This document shows, in pieces, positions 52,739-60,725 of a DNA stretch of 64,000 nucleotides. The stretch covers positions 1 through 64,000 of the forward strand of contig JAEWZO010000015.1 of the NCBI GenBank assembly GCA_023458415.1, read 5' to 3'. A program made the position numbers and the translations under genes. Numbering within the stretch: position 1 is the stretch's first letter; every line of letters starts with the position of its first letter. This DNA is from Bacteroidota bacterium (GTDB taxonomy: Bacteria > Bacteroidota > Bacteroidia > Flavobacteriales > Weeksellaceae). Under the pieces are notes generated by a model. The model saw only the letters and a list, made by a program, of their open reading frames with translations. It was not told the origin of the DNA and did no database searches.

Positions 52739-53227
52739 ATGGAAAAGAGTGCTCAAAATCAGAAACTTAGAAAGTACACACTAAACGACAGAGATATCTA
52801 CACAGGATTTGCCAGTGTAGCCGATGCGCAGAATTTCGCTGCAGTAAAAGGCGGAACTGTTGTAGAAGTTGGTTTTTTGGATGGAAACGATAACCCACAA
52901 ATAACCGAAGAAGCAGGACTTGTAGCAAATAACCTTCATTTCAAAGTTGATGCAGGTCCGGAATATAAATTTATTCACTCAAGCGATCCTGGATTCCGTG
53001 ATTATGCAGATGAACTTCAACAGATTAAATCCAATGAGATTGATAAAAACAGTCCGGAAGAAAAATACATGTCGAACGGCGAAATCGAAATTGCAGAAGA
53101 TCCGATTATCGTTCTGAAAAACGATCAGTTCGAGAGTGTAACTTCTCGTGAAAGATCAAAATATCTGAAACTTGCCAACGTTTATGAAATCGGTGTAGAA
53201 ACGGCAACTTCAGAAACTGAAGATTAA
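52739..53227 (+). CDS. Conserved protein of unknown function
   Basis: A 162-residue soluble, acidic protein with no signal peptide and no motif that I can name. It has an N-terminal YTLNDRDIYTGFASVADAQNFAAVKGGTVVEVGFLDGNDNP segment (two parts, about residues 13-53), which suggests a compact alpha/beta fold, and a charged middle part. An earlier in-frame start at 52688 exists, but the ATG at 52739 avoids an unusual hydrophobic extension. No neighbours on the same strand within 2 kb suggest a role. Confidence 0.6.
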   Translation: MEKSAQNQKLRKYTLNDRDIYTGFASVADAQNFAAVKGGTVVEVGFLDGNDNPQITEEAGLVANNLHFKVDAGPEYKFIHSSDPGFRDYADELQQIKSNEIDKNSPEEKYMSNGEIEIAEDPIIVLKNDQFESVTSRERSKYLKLANVYEIGVETATSETED

Positions 53228-53256
53228 ATTATAAAAAGAAAATTACTGAGGAAACT

Positions 53257-53287
53257 CAAAAAAAGGGCCCAACAATTTGTTGGGCCC
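53257..53287 (-). terminator. Terminator after the glucan phosphorylase homologue
   Basis: A perfect 10-bp stem GGGCCCAACA/TGTTGGGCCC (53265-53274 with 53278-53287, loop ATT) is followed on the minus strand by eight T. Confidence 0.85.
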
Positions 53288-53310
53288 ATATCAATTTAAA
53301 GAACTTCAGC

Positions 53311-54990
53311 TTAAGCTTTTACAAGTTCATTTTTGTAAACTAACTTGTAATATTCATCCGCCATTCTGTCACTGTTGAACTGGCTCTTCACATCATCCAT
53401 TGCATTATGCTGAATTTTTCTCCATTCATTTTTATTGTCATAATACATCGGGATAATTTCGTCTTCCAATAGATCATAAAGCGTATCCAAATCGTAGTTG
53501 TCCATTTCATAAACGCTCATATTTTCATAGTCAGCTTTTGGAACCACGAAAGAGTTAACGCCCGGTTTTGCAAACTCAGGAATCCAACCGTCATCAGTTG
53601 AAAGGTTTACAGAACCGTTCATTGCAGCCGTCATACCCGAAGTTCCTGAAGCTTCTCTCGGAACTCTCGGATTGTTTAACCAAAGATCAGAACCTTGCTT
53701 CAAAAGTTTTGAAAGGTGAAGTTCGTAACCGGTTAGAACCGCCATATTTTTGTGATACTTGCTTTCCTCAACAAGATTATTGAAAATTGAAATTGCCGAA
53801 TAATCCATTGGATAAGGTTTTCCGGCCCAAATAATCTGAACAGGATATTTGCTGTTATTCAGCATATTATAGAATCTCTGCTTATCCTGAAGCAAAAGAT
53901 CGGCTCTTTTATACCCTGCAAAACGACGTGCCCAAACGATAGTGAAAACATTCGGATCGAAAAGTTTTCCGCATTGGTCAGCAACGGTTTTGAAAAGTCT
54001 TTTCTTGATGTGTCTTTTTCTGTAATCAAACGAATCATCATCGCTACTTTCTTTGTATTCGTACAAAGGATGATCTGCCCAATATTTAAATTCCTGCGCG
54101 TTGGTTACATGTTTTATTTCGCAAATACCGTCATATTTTCCCCACATTGCTCTGGAAACTCTCCCGTGAAGTTCGGAAACACCGTTCGCAACTCTTGCCA
54201 TACGAAGTGCACACAGTGAGTGGTTGAACATATTCGGATCGTGGTATCCTTCAATCGCCTTAGTTTCTTCTTTAGAAAAACCGGAGAAATAAGACATGCT
54301 GTGGCAAAGATCCATACCATGTTTTTCGTTTCCTGCCTCTTCCGGAGTGTGCGTGGTGAAAACCAATTTTTCTTTTACTTTCTCCAAATCTCCACCGAAT
54401 TTTCTCAACAGATAAAACGCTGCAGGAAGTCCGTGTGCTTCGTTCAGGTGATAAACATCTCTCTCGAAATTCATCATATCCAAAAGTTTTGCACCTCCTT
54501 TTCCAAGTAGAATATACTGTGCAACTTTGGTAGATTCATTCGCATCGTAAAGACGGTGACAAATTGTTTTAGAAACGTGATCATTTTCCGGAACGTCGGT
54601 TGAAAGGAAAAACATTGGCGCTGTATGGAAAGTTTCCGGATCCAGATACCAAACTTTTACCCAAACCGGAGCCGAGTGAATATCGATCTGGAATTTAATT
54701 CCTGTATCCTGAAGAAAAGAATACATTTTCTTGGTCCATGTTGGCTGAAGCGTCTGATCGTGGTTTCTTGCCTGATCGTAGTAACCGAACTTCCAAAGAA
54801 TACCGATTCCTACAAGATCCTGCTTAAGACTGTACGCACTTCTCATGTGAGAACCAGCTAAAAATCCCAAACCACCGGAATATATTTTTAAAGCCTGATC
54901 AATGGCAAATTCCATCGAAAAATAGGCAACTTTTTTATTGTAATCGGGGTTGATGCTGAAAGGCATCTTGAAATTATTGAAATCCATCAT
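53311..54990 (-). CDS. glgP: Alpha-glucan phosphorylase homologue lacking the PLP lysine
   Basis: A 559-residue cytoplasmic GT35-type protein (short alpha-glucan phosphorylase form). It starts FNNFKMPFSINPDYNKKVAYFSMEFAI and carries AYFSMEFAID, GGLGFLAG and WADHPLY landmarks. The motif that anchors pyridoxal phosphate in glycogen phosphorylases (SGTSGM-K-xxxNG) reads EASGTSGMTAAMNG: residue 454 is Thr (codon ACG at 53629-53631) where the Schiff-base Lys is expected. A frame extends upstream, but the start at 54990 gives the usual N-terminus. It may be inactive or use different chemistry. Confidence 0.82.
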   Translation of the reverse strand: MMDFNNFKMPFSINPDYNKKVAYFSMEFAIDQALKIYSGGLGFLAGSHMRSAYSLKQDLVGIGILWKFGYYDQARNHDQTLQPTWTKKMYSFLQDTGIKFQIDIHSAPVWVKVWYLDPETFHTAPMFFLSTDVPENDHVSKTICHRLYDANESTKVAQYILLGKGGAKLLDMMNFERDVYHLNEAHGLPAAFYLLRKFGGDLEKVKEKLVFTTHTPEEAGNEKHGMDLCHSMSYFSGFSKEETKAIEGYHDPNMFNHSLCALRMARVANGVSELHGRVSRAMWGKYDGICEIKHVTNAQEFKYWADHPLYEYKESSDDDSFDYRKRHIKKRLFKTVADQCGKLFDPNVFTIVWARRFAGYKRADLLLQDKQRFYNMLNNSKYPVQIIWAGKPYPMDYSAISIFNNLVEESKYHKNMAVLTGYELHLSKLLKQGSDLWLNNPRVPREASGTSGMTAAMNGSVNLSTDDGWIPEFAKPGVNSFVVPKADYENMSVYEMDNYDLDTLYDLLEDEIIPMYYDNKNEWRKIQHNAMDDVKSQFNSDRMADEYYKLVYKNELVKA

Positions 54991-55271
54991 ATTTAGTTTA
55001 AAAATATCGTGGGCAAATTTACTAATTAATTTTGGTTTGAAAATATTTGGCTTCCGCAAGACTGCGCAACTGAAACCTGCGAAAACAGGCGTTTAACACA
55101 ACTTCAAGCTAAAATATTATCGAGATTGCGTGATAAAAATCAGTATTAATTTTTTGCAACCCGCTGATTTACAATATTAATTCAAGTTTAAATTTTTATA
55201 CAAAACCTTTTTTTCTACATTTTTTTTATTACTTTTAGAATGTAAAATTTTGATTTTCAAATCTTTCAGCT

Positions 55272-56069
55272 ATGAAGAAGGTATTCTCGGATGAAGATTT
55301 AGTCAAAAATCTTTCTCTTTATTACTTGAACCGGCATCTTAAAAAGAAGCCGATAGAGAAGTATCACCGCGAGATCGATTCTTCTGAATTGCACGACCGC
55401 GAAAAATACCGCAAAAAATCTGAAATTCTTCTGCTGAATTCTTTTCTTCATCATTTTCCCGATGTTCAGTTTGAAAATCTTACCTGCGAAAGTCCCGATT
55501 TCATTGCTAAAATTCACAATAAAAAAATAGGAATTGAACTTACGGAAGTCATCAATCATCTGGAAATGAAAAAGGTTGAAAGCCACCTGAGCAAAACTTT
55601 CCGCCAAGCCGAACGGCTCCTGGAACAAGAAGACATTACGAAATACCGTGGTGTCTATTTTTTGGAATTCAGAGGAACATCAAGGTTGAATCTTATCGAT
55701 AAAAACGAGGAAATTATTGCCGACATTTACAATTCCGTAAAAAAACAAAGAGCCAGAGGTTTTGTAAAGAAAATCCGCAAATCGCCTCACCGAAGAAATG
55801 TTTTCATCACGCACGAATACAGCATGAATCTTTTCGACGGACTCTGTTCTGAAAAAATCATCAGTATCATCAACAAAAAAAATCAGAAATATCCATACTA
55901 CGACAGTTCTGTGGACGAATGTTGGTTGGTCATAGTTTCTGACATGAATTCGATTGCGTCGCGGTATTCATTCATTCAAAACATTGAAAACCTCAGCGAA
56001 GTTCATTCGCCTTTCCATAAAATTTTCCACCTGGAAAACCTGTGCGGCAATCTCACTTACATCAAATAA
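55272..56069 (+). CDS. Unknown protein with PD-(D/E)xK-nuclease-like core
   Basis: A 265-residue soluble, basic protein. Residues 75-95 read SPDFIAKIHNKKIGIELTE: an Asp and a Glu on adjacent strands in the spacing of PD-(D/E)xK nucleases, although the third residue of the motif (usually Lys) is Thr. The N-terminal 60 residues are strongly basic and helical. No regular restriction or toxin partner sits next to it; the DUF3667 gene is convergent. It could be a housekeeping nuclease, a defence effector or a degenerate fold. Not a family I can name. Confidence 0.5.
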   Translation: MKKVFSDEDLVKNLSLYYLNRHLKKKPIEKYHREIDSSELHDREKYRKKSEILLLNSFLHHFPDVQFENLTCESPDFIAKIHNKKIGIELTEVINHLEMKKVESHLSKTFRQAERLLEQEDITKYRGVYFLEFRGTSRLNLIDKNEEIIADIYNSVKKQRARGFVKKIRKSPHRRNVFITHEYSMNLFDGLCSEKIISIINKKNQKYPYYDSSVDECWLVIVSDMNSIASRYSFIQNIENLSEVHSPFHKIFHLENLCGNLTYIK

Positions 56070-56076
56070 TTTCAGT

Positions 56077-56856
56077 TTATTTTTGAAATTCCTTCAGACT
56101 TTCAGAGGAAGCGAACATCGCGTAGAAAACACCAATAATAAACAATGAAACAAAAAAGAAAACCACACAAATAAGGCATAAAATTAAAATTCTCAGAGCG
56201 ATTTGCTGCCACTTCCTTTCCGCGTAAACGCCCCTGAAAAACAAAAAAAGAAGCACTGGAACCGCAATATAATTCAGAAAAGCAATATAGGAGAACTGTT
56301 GCGGTAAAAAGTACAGTAACGGCGTGAAAATCGCAATATGAAGCACCGTGTAAAACGACATAAAGAATGCATTCATTATAATATGCTCGTAAAAATTATG
56401 TCTCCATTTTCTGAATGAAATGTAGGTCGCCAAGGAAAAAATTGGCAACAGCAAAACTGAAATTATCGAGTACCATTTCATAAAGAATTCGAAAAAAGTA
56501 GACATGAAAACCGGAGCTTCACTTTTTTCCGAAAATTCCTTCATAATTCCTTCAAGGTTAAAAATATAATGCGAAACAAATACTGAGAGACCACTCAAGA
56601 CAAACGCCAGTAAAATTGGCTTATAATGTTTTACTCTCTTGCCGTCGATATACTCACGCGCCGTTTTTCCAGGATTTTTTAGAAGATTTTTTAAGGTGTA
56701 GAAAAAACCTTTGTTGGTGTGAACCAGAATATACTGAAACTCCGCCATTAAATGTTTTCGGTCAATCCGGTGATATTTTTGCTGTCCGCAGTTGCCACAA
56801 TAATTTTCAAGTATTTCTGCACCGCAGTTTCTGCAATTTTCAGGGGAAGTATTCAT
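56077..56856 (-). CDS. DUF3667 membrane protein with N-terminal zinc ribbon
   Basis: A 259-residue protein. The N-terminus has two CxxC pairs (CRNCGAEILENYCGNCGQ, about residues 8-25), a zinc-ribbon form typical of DUF3667, then a conserved LKNPGKTAREYIDGKRVKHYKP stretch (about 62-83) and four predicted membrane helices. The function is unknown. It converges on the nuclease-like gene with a 7-base gap. Confidence 0.85.
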   Translation of the reverse strand: MNTSPENCRNCGAEILENYCGNCGQQKYHRIDRKHLMAEFQYILVHTNKGFFYTLKNLLKNPGKTAREYIDGKRVKHYKPILLAFVLSGLSVFVSHYIFNLEGIMKEFSEKSEAPVFMSTFFEFFMKWYSIISVLLLPIFSLATYISFRKWRHNFYEHIIMNAFFMSFYTVLHIAIFTPLLYFLPQQFSYIAFLNYIAVPVLLFLFFRGVYAERKWQQIALRILILCLICVVFFFVSLFIIGVFYAMFASSESLKEFQK

Positions 56857-56951
56857 GAGTGTTTTTTTCGGTTACCACAAAAATATCAATTGTTTTCCAC
56901 CCAATAAACTTCAATTCCAAAAATTCTTAACTTTAAGGAAATTCGTTGACT

Positions 56952-57548
56952 ATGAAACAACTCTTCAAAAAACACTTCGCTTACTACAAAGAACTGGGAG
57001 ACAAAACCATGGCGCAGCTTACTGAGGAAGAAGTTTTTTGGCAACCCCATCCGGAAAGTAATTCGGTGGCGGTAATTGTGCAGCATTTAGCGGGAAATAT
57101 GCTTTCAAGATGGACCAATTTTCTGACAGAAGACGGTGAAAAACCGTGGCGAAACCGCGACCAGGAGTTTGTAAATTCATTCAAAACTAAAAAAGAAGTT
57201 GAAGATTTCTGGGAAAAAGGCTGGAACTGTCTTTTTGATGCTCTCGACAAAATCAACAATGAAAATCTCCATCAAACCATTTACATTCGGGGTGAAGCAC
57301 ATTCTGTTTTGGATGCAGTCCTCCGACAACTTGCACATTATCCTTATCACATCGGACAAATGGTGTATGCTCCAAAAATTCTGAAAAACGGAAAATGGGA
57401 AACACTTTCGATTCCAAGAAACCAAAGTGAACAGTTTAATATTGAAATGCTGAAGAAGCAGACGGAAAGCGACATTCCGCAAAACAGTTCGCCGGTTTGT
57501 TACTTAAACAGTGACGAAATTCGCGAAGATTTCCGGACCGAAACTTGA
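56952..57548 (+). CDS. DinB-like protein (DUF1572 family)
   Basis: A 198-residue helical-bundle protein of the DinB/DUF1572 class. The metal-binding histidine pattern is visible as IVQHLAGNM (about residues 39-47) and RQLAHYPYHIGQMVYAPKIL (about 118-137). Related proteins bind a divalent metal and may act in thiol or small-molecule transfer; the reaction here is not known. A TTG two codons earlier is in frame, but the ATG at 56952 is the likely start. A strong terminator follows. Confidence 0.82.
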   Translation: MKQLFKKHFAYYKELGDKTMAQLTEEEVFWQPHPESNSVAVIVQHLAGNMLSRWTNFLTEDGEKPWRNRDQEFVNSFKTKKEVEDFWEKGWNCLFDALDKINNENLHQTIYIRGEAHSVLDAVLRQLAHYPYHIGQMVYAPKILKNGKWETLSIPRNQSEQFNIEMLKKQTESDIPQNSSPVCYLNSDEIREDFRTET

Positions 57549-57590
57549 TAAATATCAGTTCTAATTTCCTCATTATCTGACAAATCTCAC

Positions 57591-57618
57591 AATCCTCAAA
57601 TTTTTTGAGGATTTTTTC
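57591..57618 (+). terminator. Terminator after the DinB-like gene
   Basis: A perfect 10-bp stem AATCCTCAAA/TTTGAGGATT (57591-57600 with 57604-57613) is followed by a run of T. Confidence 0.85.
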
Positions 57619-57659
57619 AGGCGTACCTTTACAGTCCGAAATACTAAAAGCACGCAATA

Positions 57660-58244
57660 ATGAAAACGGACACTATAACTGCCATTTCCTTAGAGCAAAC
57701 TCTGGAAAATCTGAAAGCAAAAGCAACAACCTTTAACCAGGCTGCAGAAGAGCTTTTTTCTTACAGCTTTAACGATTTTAATTTGCTTTTTGAGTTAGAC
57801 AGGCTGCAGGTAGAACCGGAAAATTACGTGCGGATTCCGGTTTTACGGGGAGAGAATTTTGCAGCGATACTGATGATTTGGGGAGTTGATAACCATACCG
57901 CAATCCACGATCATCAAAATTATGACGGCATCATTAAAGTGCTTAAAGGCAGCCTAACTGAAGTAAGCTTCCGCGAAAATTCGAATTTTATTGAGTTCGA
58001 CGGTACCGGAACTGCTCACAAAGACCAGGTTTTCCCGGAAGAAAAAGGCGGCATCCACTCTATCGCCAATATTTCGGATGATGTTTCTGTATCACTTCAT
58101 CTATACCGCACTCCGCAGCTTAATCTGGACGGCGTAAGAATTTTCGATACCGTAAAAAGACGCATCGGCTGGCTGAACCAACATGCAACTTCGTGCTCCT
58201 GGAAACTGCCGCGAAAATCGTATTCTAAAATTGTAAATATTTGA
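57660..58244 (+). CDS. Cysteine dioxygenase-type protein
   Basis: A 194-residue cupin of the cysteine dioxygenase family, which oxidises cysteine to cysteine sulfinate with O2. The iron-binding HxH pair is in IHDHQNYDGIIKVLKGSL (about residues 82-99), and a third His is likely in GGIHSIANISDD (about 123-134). The family ends at about 190-200 residues, as here. The substrate may be another thiol such as 3-mercaptopropionate. It stands alone between two terminators. Confidence 0.85.
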   Translation: MKTDTITAISLEQTLENLKAKATTFNQAAEELFSYSFNDFNLLFELDRLQVEPENYVRIPVLRGENFAAILMIWGVDNHTAIHDHQNYDGIIKVLKGSLTEVSFRENSNFIEFDGTGTAHKDQVFPEEKGGIHSIANISDDVSVSLHLYRTPQLNLDGVRIFDTVKRRIGWLNQHATSCSWKLPRKSYSKIVNI

Positions 58245-58269
58245 AAAACAACAACATATATTTGTTGAG

Positions 58270-58297
58270 GTCGCAGATTTATCTGCGGCTTTTTTTC
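58270..58297 (+). terminator. Terminator after the cysteine dioxygenase gene
   Basis: A stem CGCAGAT/ATCTGCG (58272-58278 with 58281-58287) is followed by a run of seven T. Confidence 0.75.
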
Positions 58298-58335
58298 TGA
58301 ATTAAATCCAATATTTCGGGAGAAAATAAAAACCG

Positions 58336-58343
58336 TAAATTTG
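58336..58343 (+). promoter_or_regulatory. Promoter -7 box for mtaB
   Basis: TAAATTTG matches TAnnTTTG and ends 12 bases before the ATG at 58356. Its last three bases are a TTG that could be misread as the start codon. Confidence 0.5.
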
Positions 58344-58355
58344 CAGCCAGAAATT

Positions 58356-59705
58356 ATGGAACTTCAGAACACTAAAACCGCTGCATATCACACACTTGGC
58401 TGCAAACTCAACTTTGCAGAAACTTCAACCATTGCCCGAAATCTCACTGATTCCGGTTTTGCCAAAGTGAGTTTTGATGAAAAAGCTGATGTGTACGTTA
58501 TCAACACGTGTTCCGTAACTGAAAATGCAGACCGCGAATGTAAACTTCACGTAAAACGAGCCATGAAAGCCAATCCGGAAGGTTTGGTTGTGGTGGTTGG
58601 TTGTTATGCGCAGTTGAAACCGGAAGAAATTGCAGCTATTGACGGAGTTGATCTCGTTTTAGGTGCAAAAGAGAAATTCAATATTCTGAGTTATATTGAT
58701 GATTTGCAGAAATCTGAAGCGGCTGGAACCGTTCATTCCTGTGAGATTGAAGAAACCGATTTCTTTATCGGAAGTTATTCCATTGGTGACCGAACTCGAG
58801 CTTTTCTGAAAGTTCAGGATGGTTGCGATTATAAATGTACGTACTGCACGATTCCATTGGCGAGAGGAATTTCACGTTCGGATACCATTGCAAACGTTGT
58901 GAAAAATGCGACAGAAATTGCAGAAAAAGGAATCAAAGAAATTGTACTTACCGGCGTTAACATAGGCGACTACGGCAAAGGTGAATTCGGAAATAAAAAA
59001 CACGAACATACTTTTCTTGATCTGATTTCGGAGCTGGATAAAGTAGACGGCATCGAAAGAATCCGTATTTCTTCCATTGAACCGAACCTGCTGAAAGACG
59101 AAAGTATTGAGCTGGTCGCCAATTCAAAAAGTTTTGTACCACATTTCCATATCCCATTGCAAAGCGGAAGCGACGATTTATTGAAAAAAATGAAGCGCCG
59201 ATACCTCACAAAACTCTACAGCGACCGCGTGGAAAAAATGCGCAACGTAATGCCCGATGCTGCGATTGGTGTTGATGTAATCGTTGGTTTTCCGGGTGAA
59301 ACGGAAGAAAAATTTATGGAAACGTACAACTTCATCAATCAGTTGCCGATTACCTATCTTCATGTTTTCACGTATTCCGAAAGAGAAAATACCGAAGCGG
59401 TTGAAATGGACGGTGTAGTTCCGGTTTCCGAGCGCAAGAAGCGCAATAAAATGCTTCGAATTCTTTCAGAGAAAAAGAAAATGGAATTTTACCGCAGTCA
59501 GCTGGGAAAAACGCTTCCTGTTCTTTGGGAACACGAAAACAAAAACGGAATGATGTACGGTTTCACGGAGAATTATGTGCGCGTACAAAAGCCTTTTGAC
59601 GCGAGTTCTGTCAATGAAACTGAAATGGTAAAACTGGAAAAAATTGAAGCTGACGGAACGGTTTCCGTGGTTGCTTCTTTTGAGAATTTCCTGGCCAACG
59701 CTTAG
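58356..59705 (+). CDS. mtaB: tRNA (t6A37)-methylthiotransferase MtaB
   Basis: A 449-residue radical SAM enzyme that adds a methylthio group to t6A at position 37 of ANN-decoding tRNAs, giving ms2t6A. It has the N-terminal UPF0004 domain with cysteines in YHTLGCKLN, NTCSVTENADREC and VVGCYAQL, the radical SAM cluster motif CDYKCTYC (about residues 153-160), and a C-terminal TRAM domain. Its substrate is made by TsaD, encoded at 11 kb. The ATG at 58356 was preferred to an upstream TTG that lies in the promoter box. The stop overlaps a convergent lipoprotein gene by 4 bases. Confidence 0.94.
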   Translation: MELQNTKTAAYHTLGCKLNFAETSTIARNLTDSGFAKVSFDEKADVYVINTCSVTENADRECKLHVKRAMKANPEGLVVVVGCYAQLKPEEIAAIDGVDLVLGAKEKFNILSYIDDLQKSEAAGTVHSCEIEETDFFIGSYSIGDRTRAFLKVQDGCDYKCTYCTIPLARGISRSDTIANVVKNATEIAEKGIKEIVLTGVNIGDYGKGEFGNKKHEHTFLDLISELDKVDGIERIRISSIEPNLLKDESIELVANSKSFVPHFHIPLQSGSDDLLKKMKRRYLTKLYSDRVEKMRNVMPDAAIGVDVIVGFPGETEEKFMETYNFINQLPITYLHVFTYSERENTEAVEMDGVVPVSERKKRNKMLRILSEKKKMEFYRSQLGKTLPVLWEHENKNGMMYGFTENYVRVQKPFDASSVNETEMVKLEKIEADGTVSVVASFENFLANA

Positions 59706-60328
59706 TTTCCGAACCAAATATCTTCATACTTCACACCTGCTTCAATTCGTACAGGTAAAAAATTTTCCTCCGGGACAATTGGGCAACTGTAATCGTATGC
59801 ATTATATGCGCAATATGGTTGATAGGAAAGATTAAAATCCAGAACAATTTCGTCCCCGGAAGGAATCTTTGAATCCAGATATTTGCCACCGCCGTAAGTT
59901 TCCGTTCCGTTGGTTGCATCACGGAATGGCAGAAAAAGATAATCTGCATATTTCGGATCCTTCACTAAATCGAGACTTTGATAAACAGCTAAAGTAAGAG
60001 GTTTGCCATCCAACGTAAATTCCGCTTTTCCAAATTGAACGTACTTTTTCTCTTTCCCGGAAGAGGTCTGCATGGGAAAAGGTTCAGCATCAGGAGTTCT
60101 TGTAAATTTGGCTTTGATTCTGTAATTAATATCAGGTTCGAAAAAAGGATGCTCTGTGAATTTTTGAAAATTTTCACCTCGAAGCGGAGATTCTTTTTCG
60201 TTGCGATATTGAAAGTTCAGTTCATTCTGAAATTTTTCAACCTCTGAAATAAACTTTTTTTCTGAAACCGCTGAAACACCGCAGGAAATTATCAGAAAAC
60301 TCAAGAATACGAGGAAAATATTTTTCAT
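59702..60328 (-). CDS. DUF1684 lipoprotein
   Basis: A 208-residue lipoprotein with lipobox FLIISC (Cys16) and no acidic export signal after it, so it likely faces the periplasm. The DUF1684 pattern is clear: KESPLRG near residue 45, then FFEPDINYRIKAKF, LFLPFRDATNGTETYGGGKYLD and the C-terminal YNAYDYSCPIVPEENFLPVRIEAG. Function unknown. It is the last gene of the gpsA-mqo operon, 2 bases after an unknown gene. Confidence 0.85.
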   Translation of the reverse strand: MKNIFLVFLSFLIISCGVSAVSEKKFISEVEKFQNELNFQYRNEKESPLRGENFQKFTEHPFFEPDINYRIKAKFTRTPDAEPFPMQTSSGKEKKYVQFGKAEFTLDGKPLTLAVYQSLDLVKDPKYADYLFLPFRDATNGTETYGGGKYLDSKIPSGDEIVLDFNLSYQPYCAYNAYDYSCPIVPEENFLPVRIEAGVKYEDIWFGN

Positions 60329-60330
60329 AA

Positions 60331-60723
60331 TCAGGTTATTTTAACGCGGTAAATGTCGGTACTGTTGCGCTTAATATCAGACACAAAAAAGCCGCCTTCT
60401 TCAGGAATCACCTCTTTTAGGTCGAACCGCTTGCAGTCTTTCGGCAACCCGGAAAAAACCAGGGTAAACCAAAAATCTTTCAGCGGCGGAACTTCTGTCC
60501 AAATCGGAAATATGGAAATATTTTCAGCATGAATTAACCTGCTTTTGTGCCCAATACTATCATCAATTAAATACGTTGACTGCCAAATTCTTATGAGATT
60601 CCCAAACATATTTGTGGCAGGAAAACAGCAGTGAACAATCACCTGTTTCTCCTCTTCCACTTTGGTTTTTAGGGCTTCCAGAATTTCTTCTGAAATCTTG
60701 GGTTTCTCAATAGTTGTCGGCAT
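60331..60723 (-). CDS. Conserved protein of unknown function in the mqo operon
   Basis: A 130-residue soluble protein without signal peptide or membrane helix. It has VIVHCCFPATNMFGNLIRIWQSTYLID (two pieces, about residues 28-54) with adjacent cysteines and a core of beta strands. I cannot assign a family. It sits 2 bases after mqo and 2 bases before the DUF1684 gene, so all are probably co-expressed. Confidence 0.6.
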   Translation of the reverse strand: MPTTIEKPKISEEILEALKTKVEEEKQVIVHCCFPATNMFGNLIRIWQSTYLIDDSIGHKSRLIHAENISIFPIWTEVPPLKDFWFTLVFSGLPKDCKRFDLKEVIPEEGGFFVSDIKRNSTDIYRVKIT

Positions 60724-60725
60724 TT

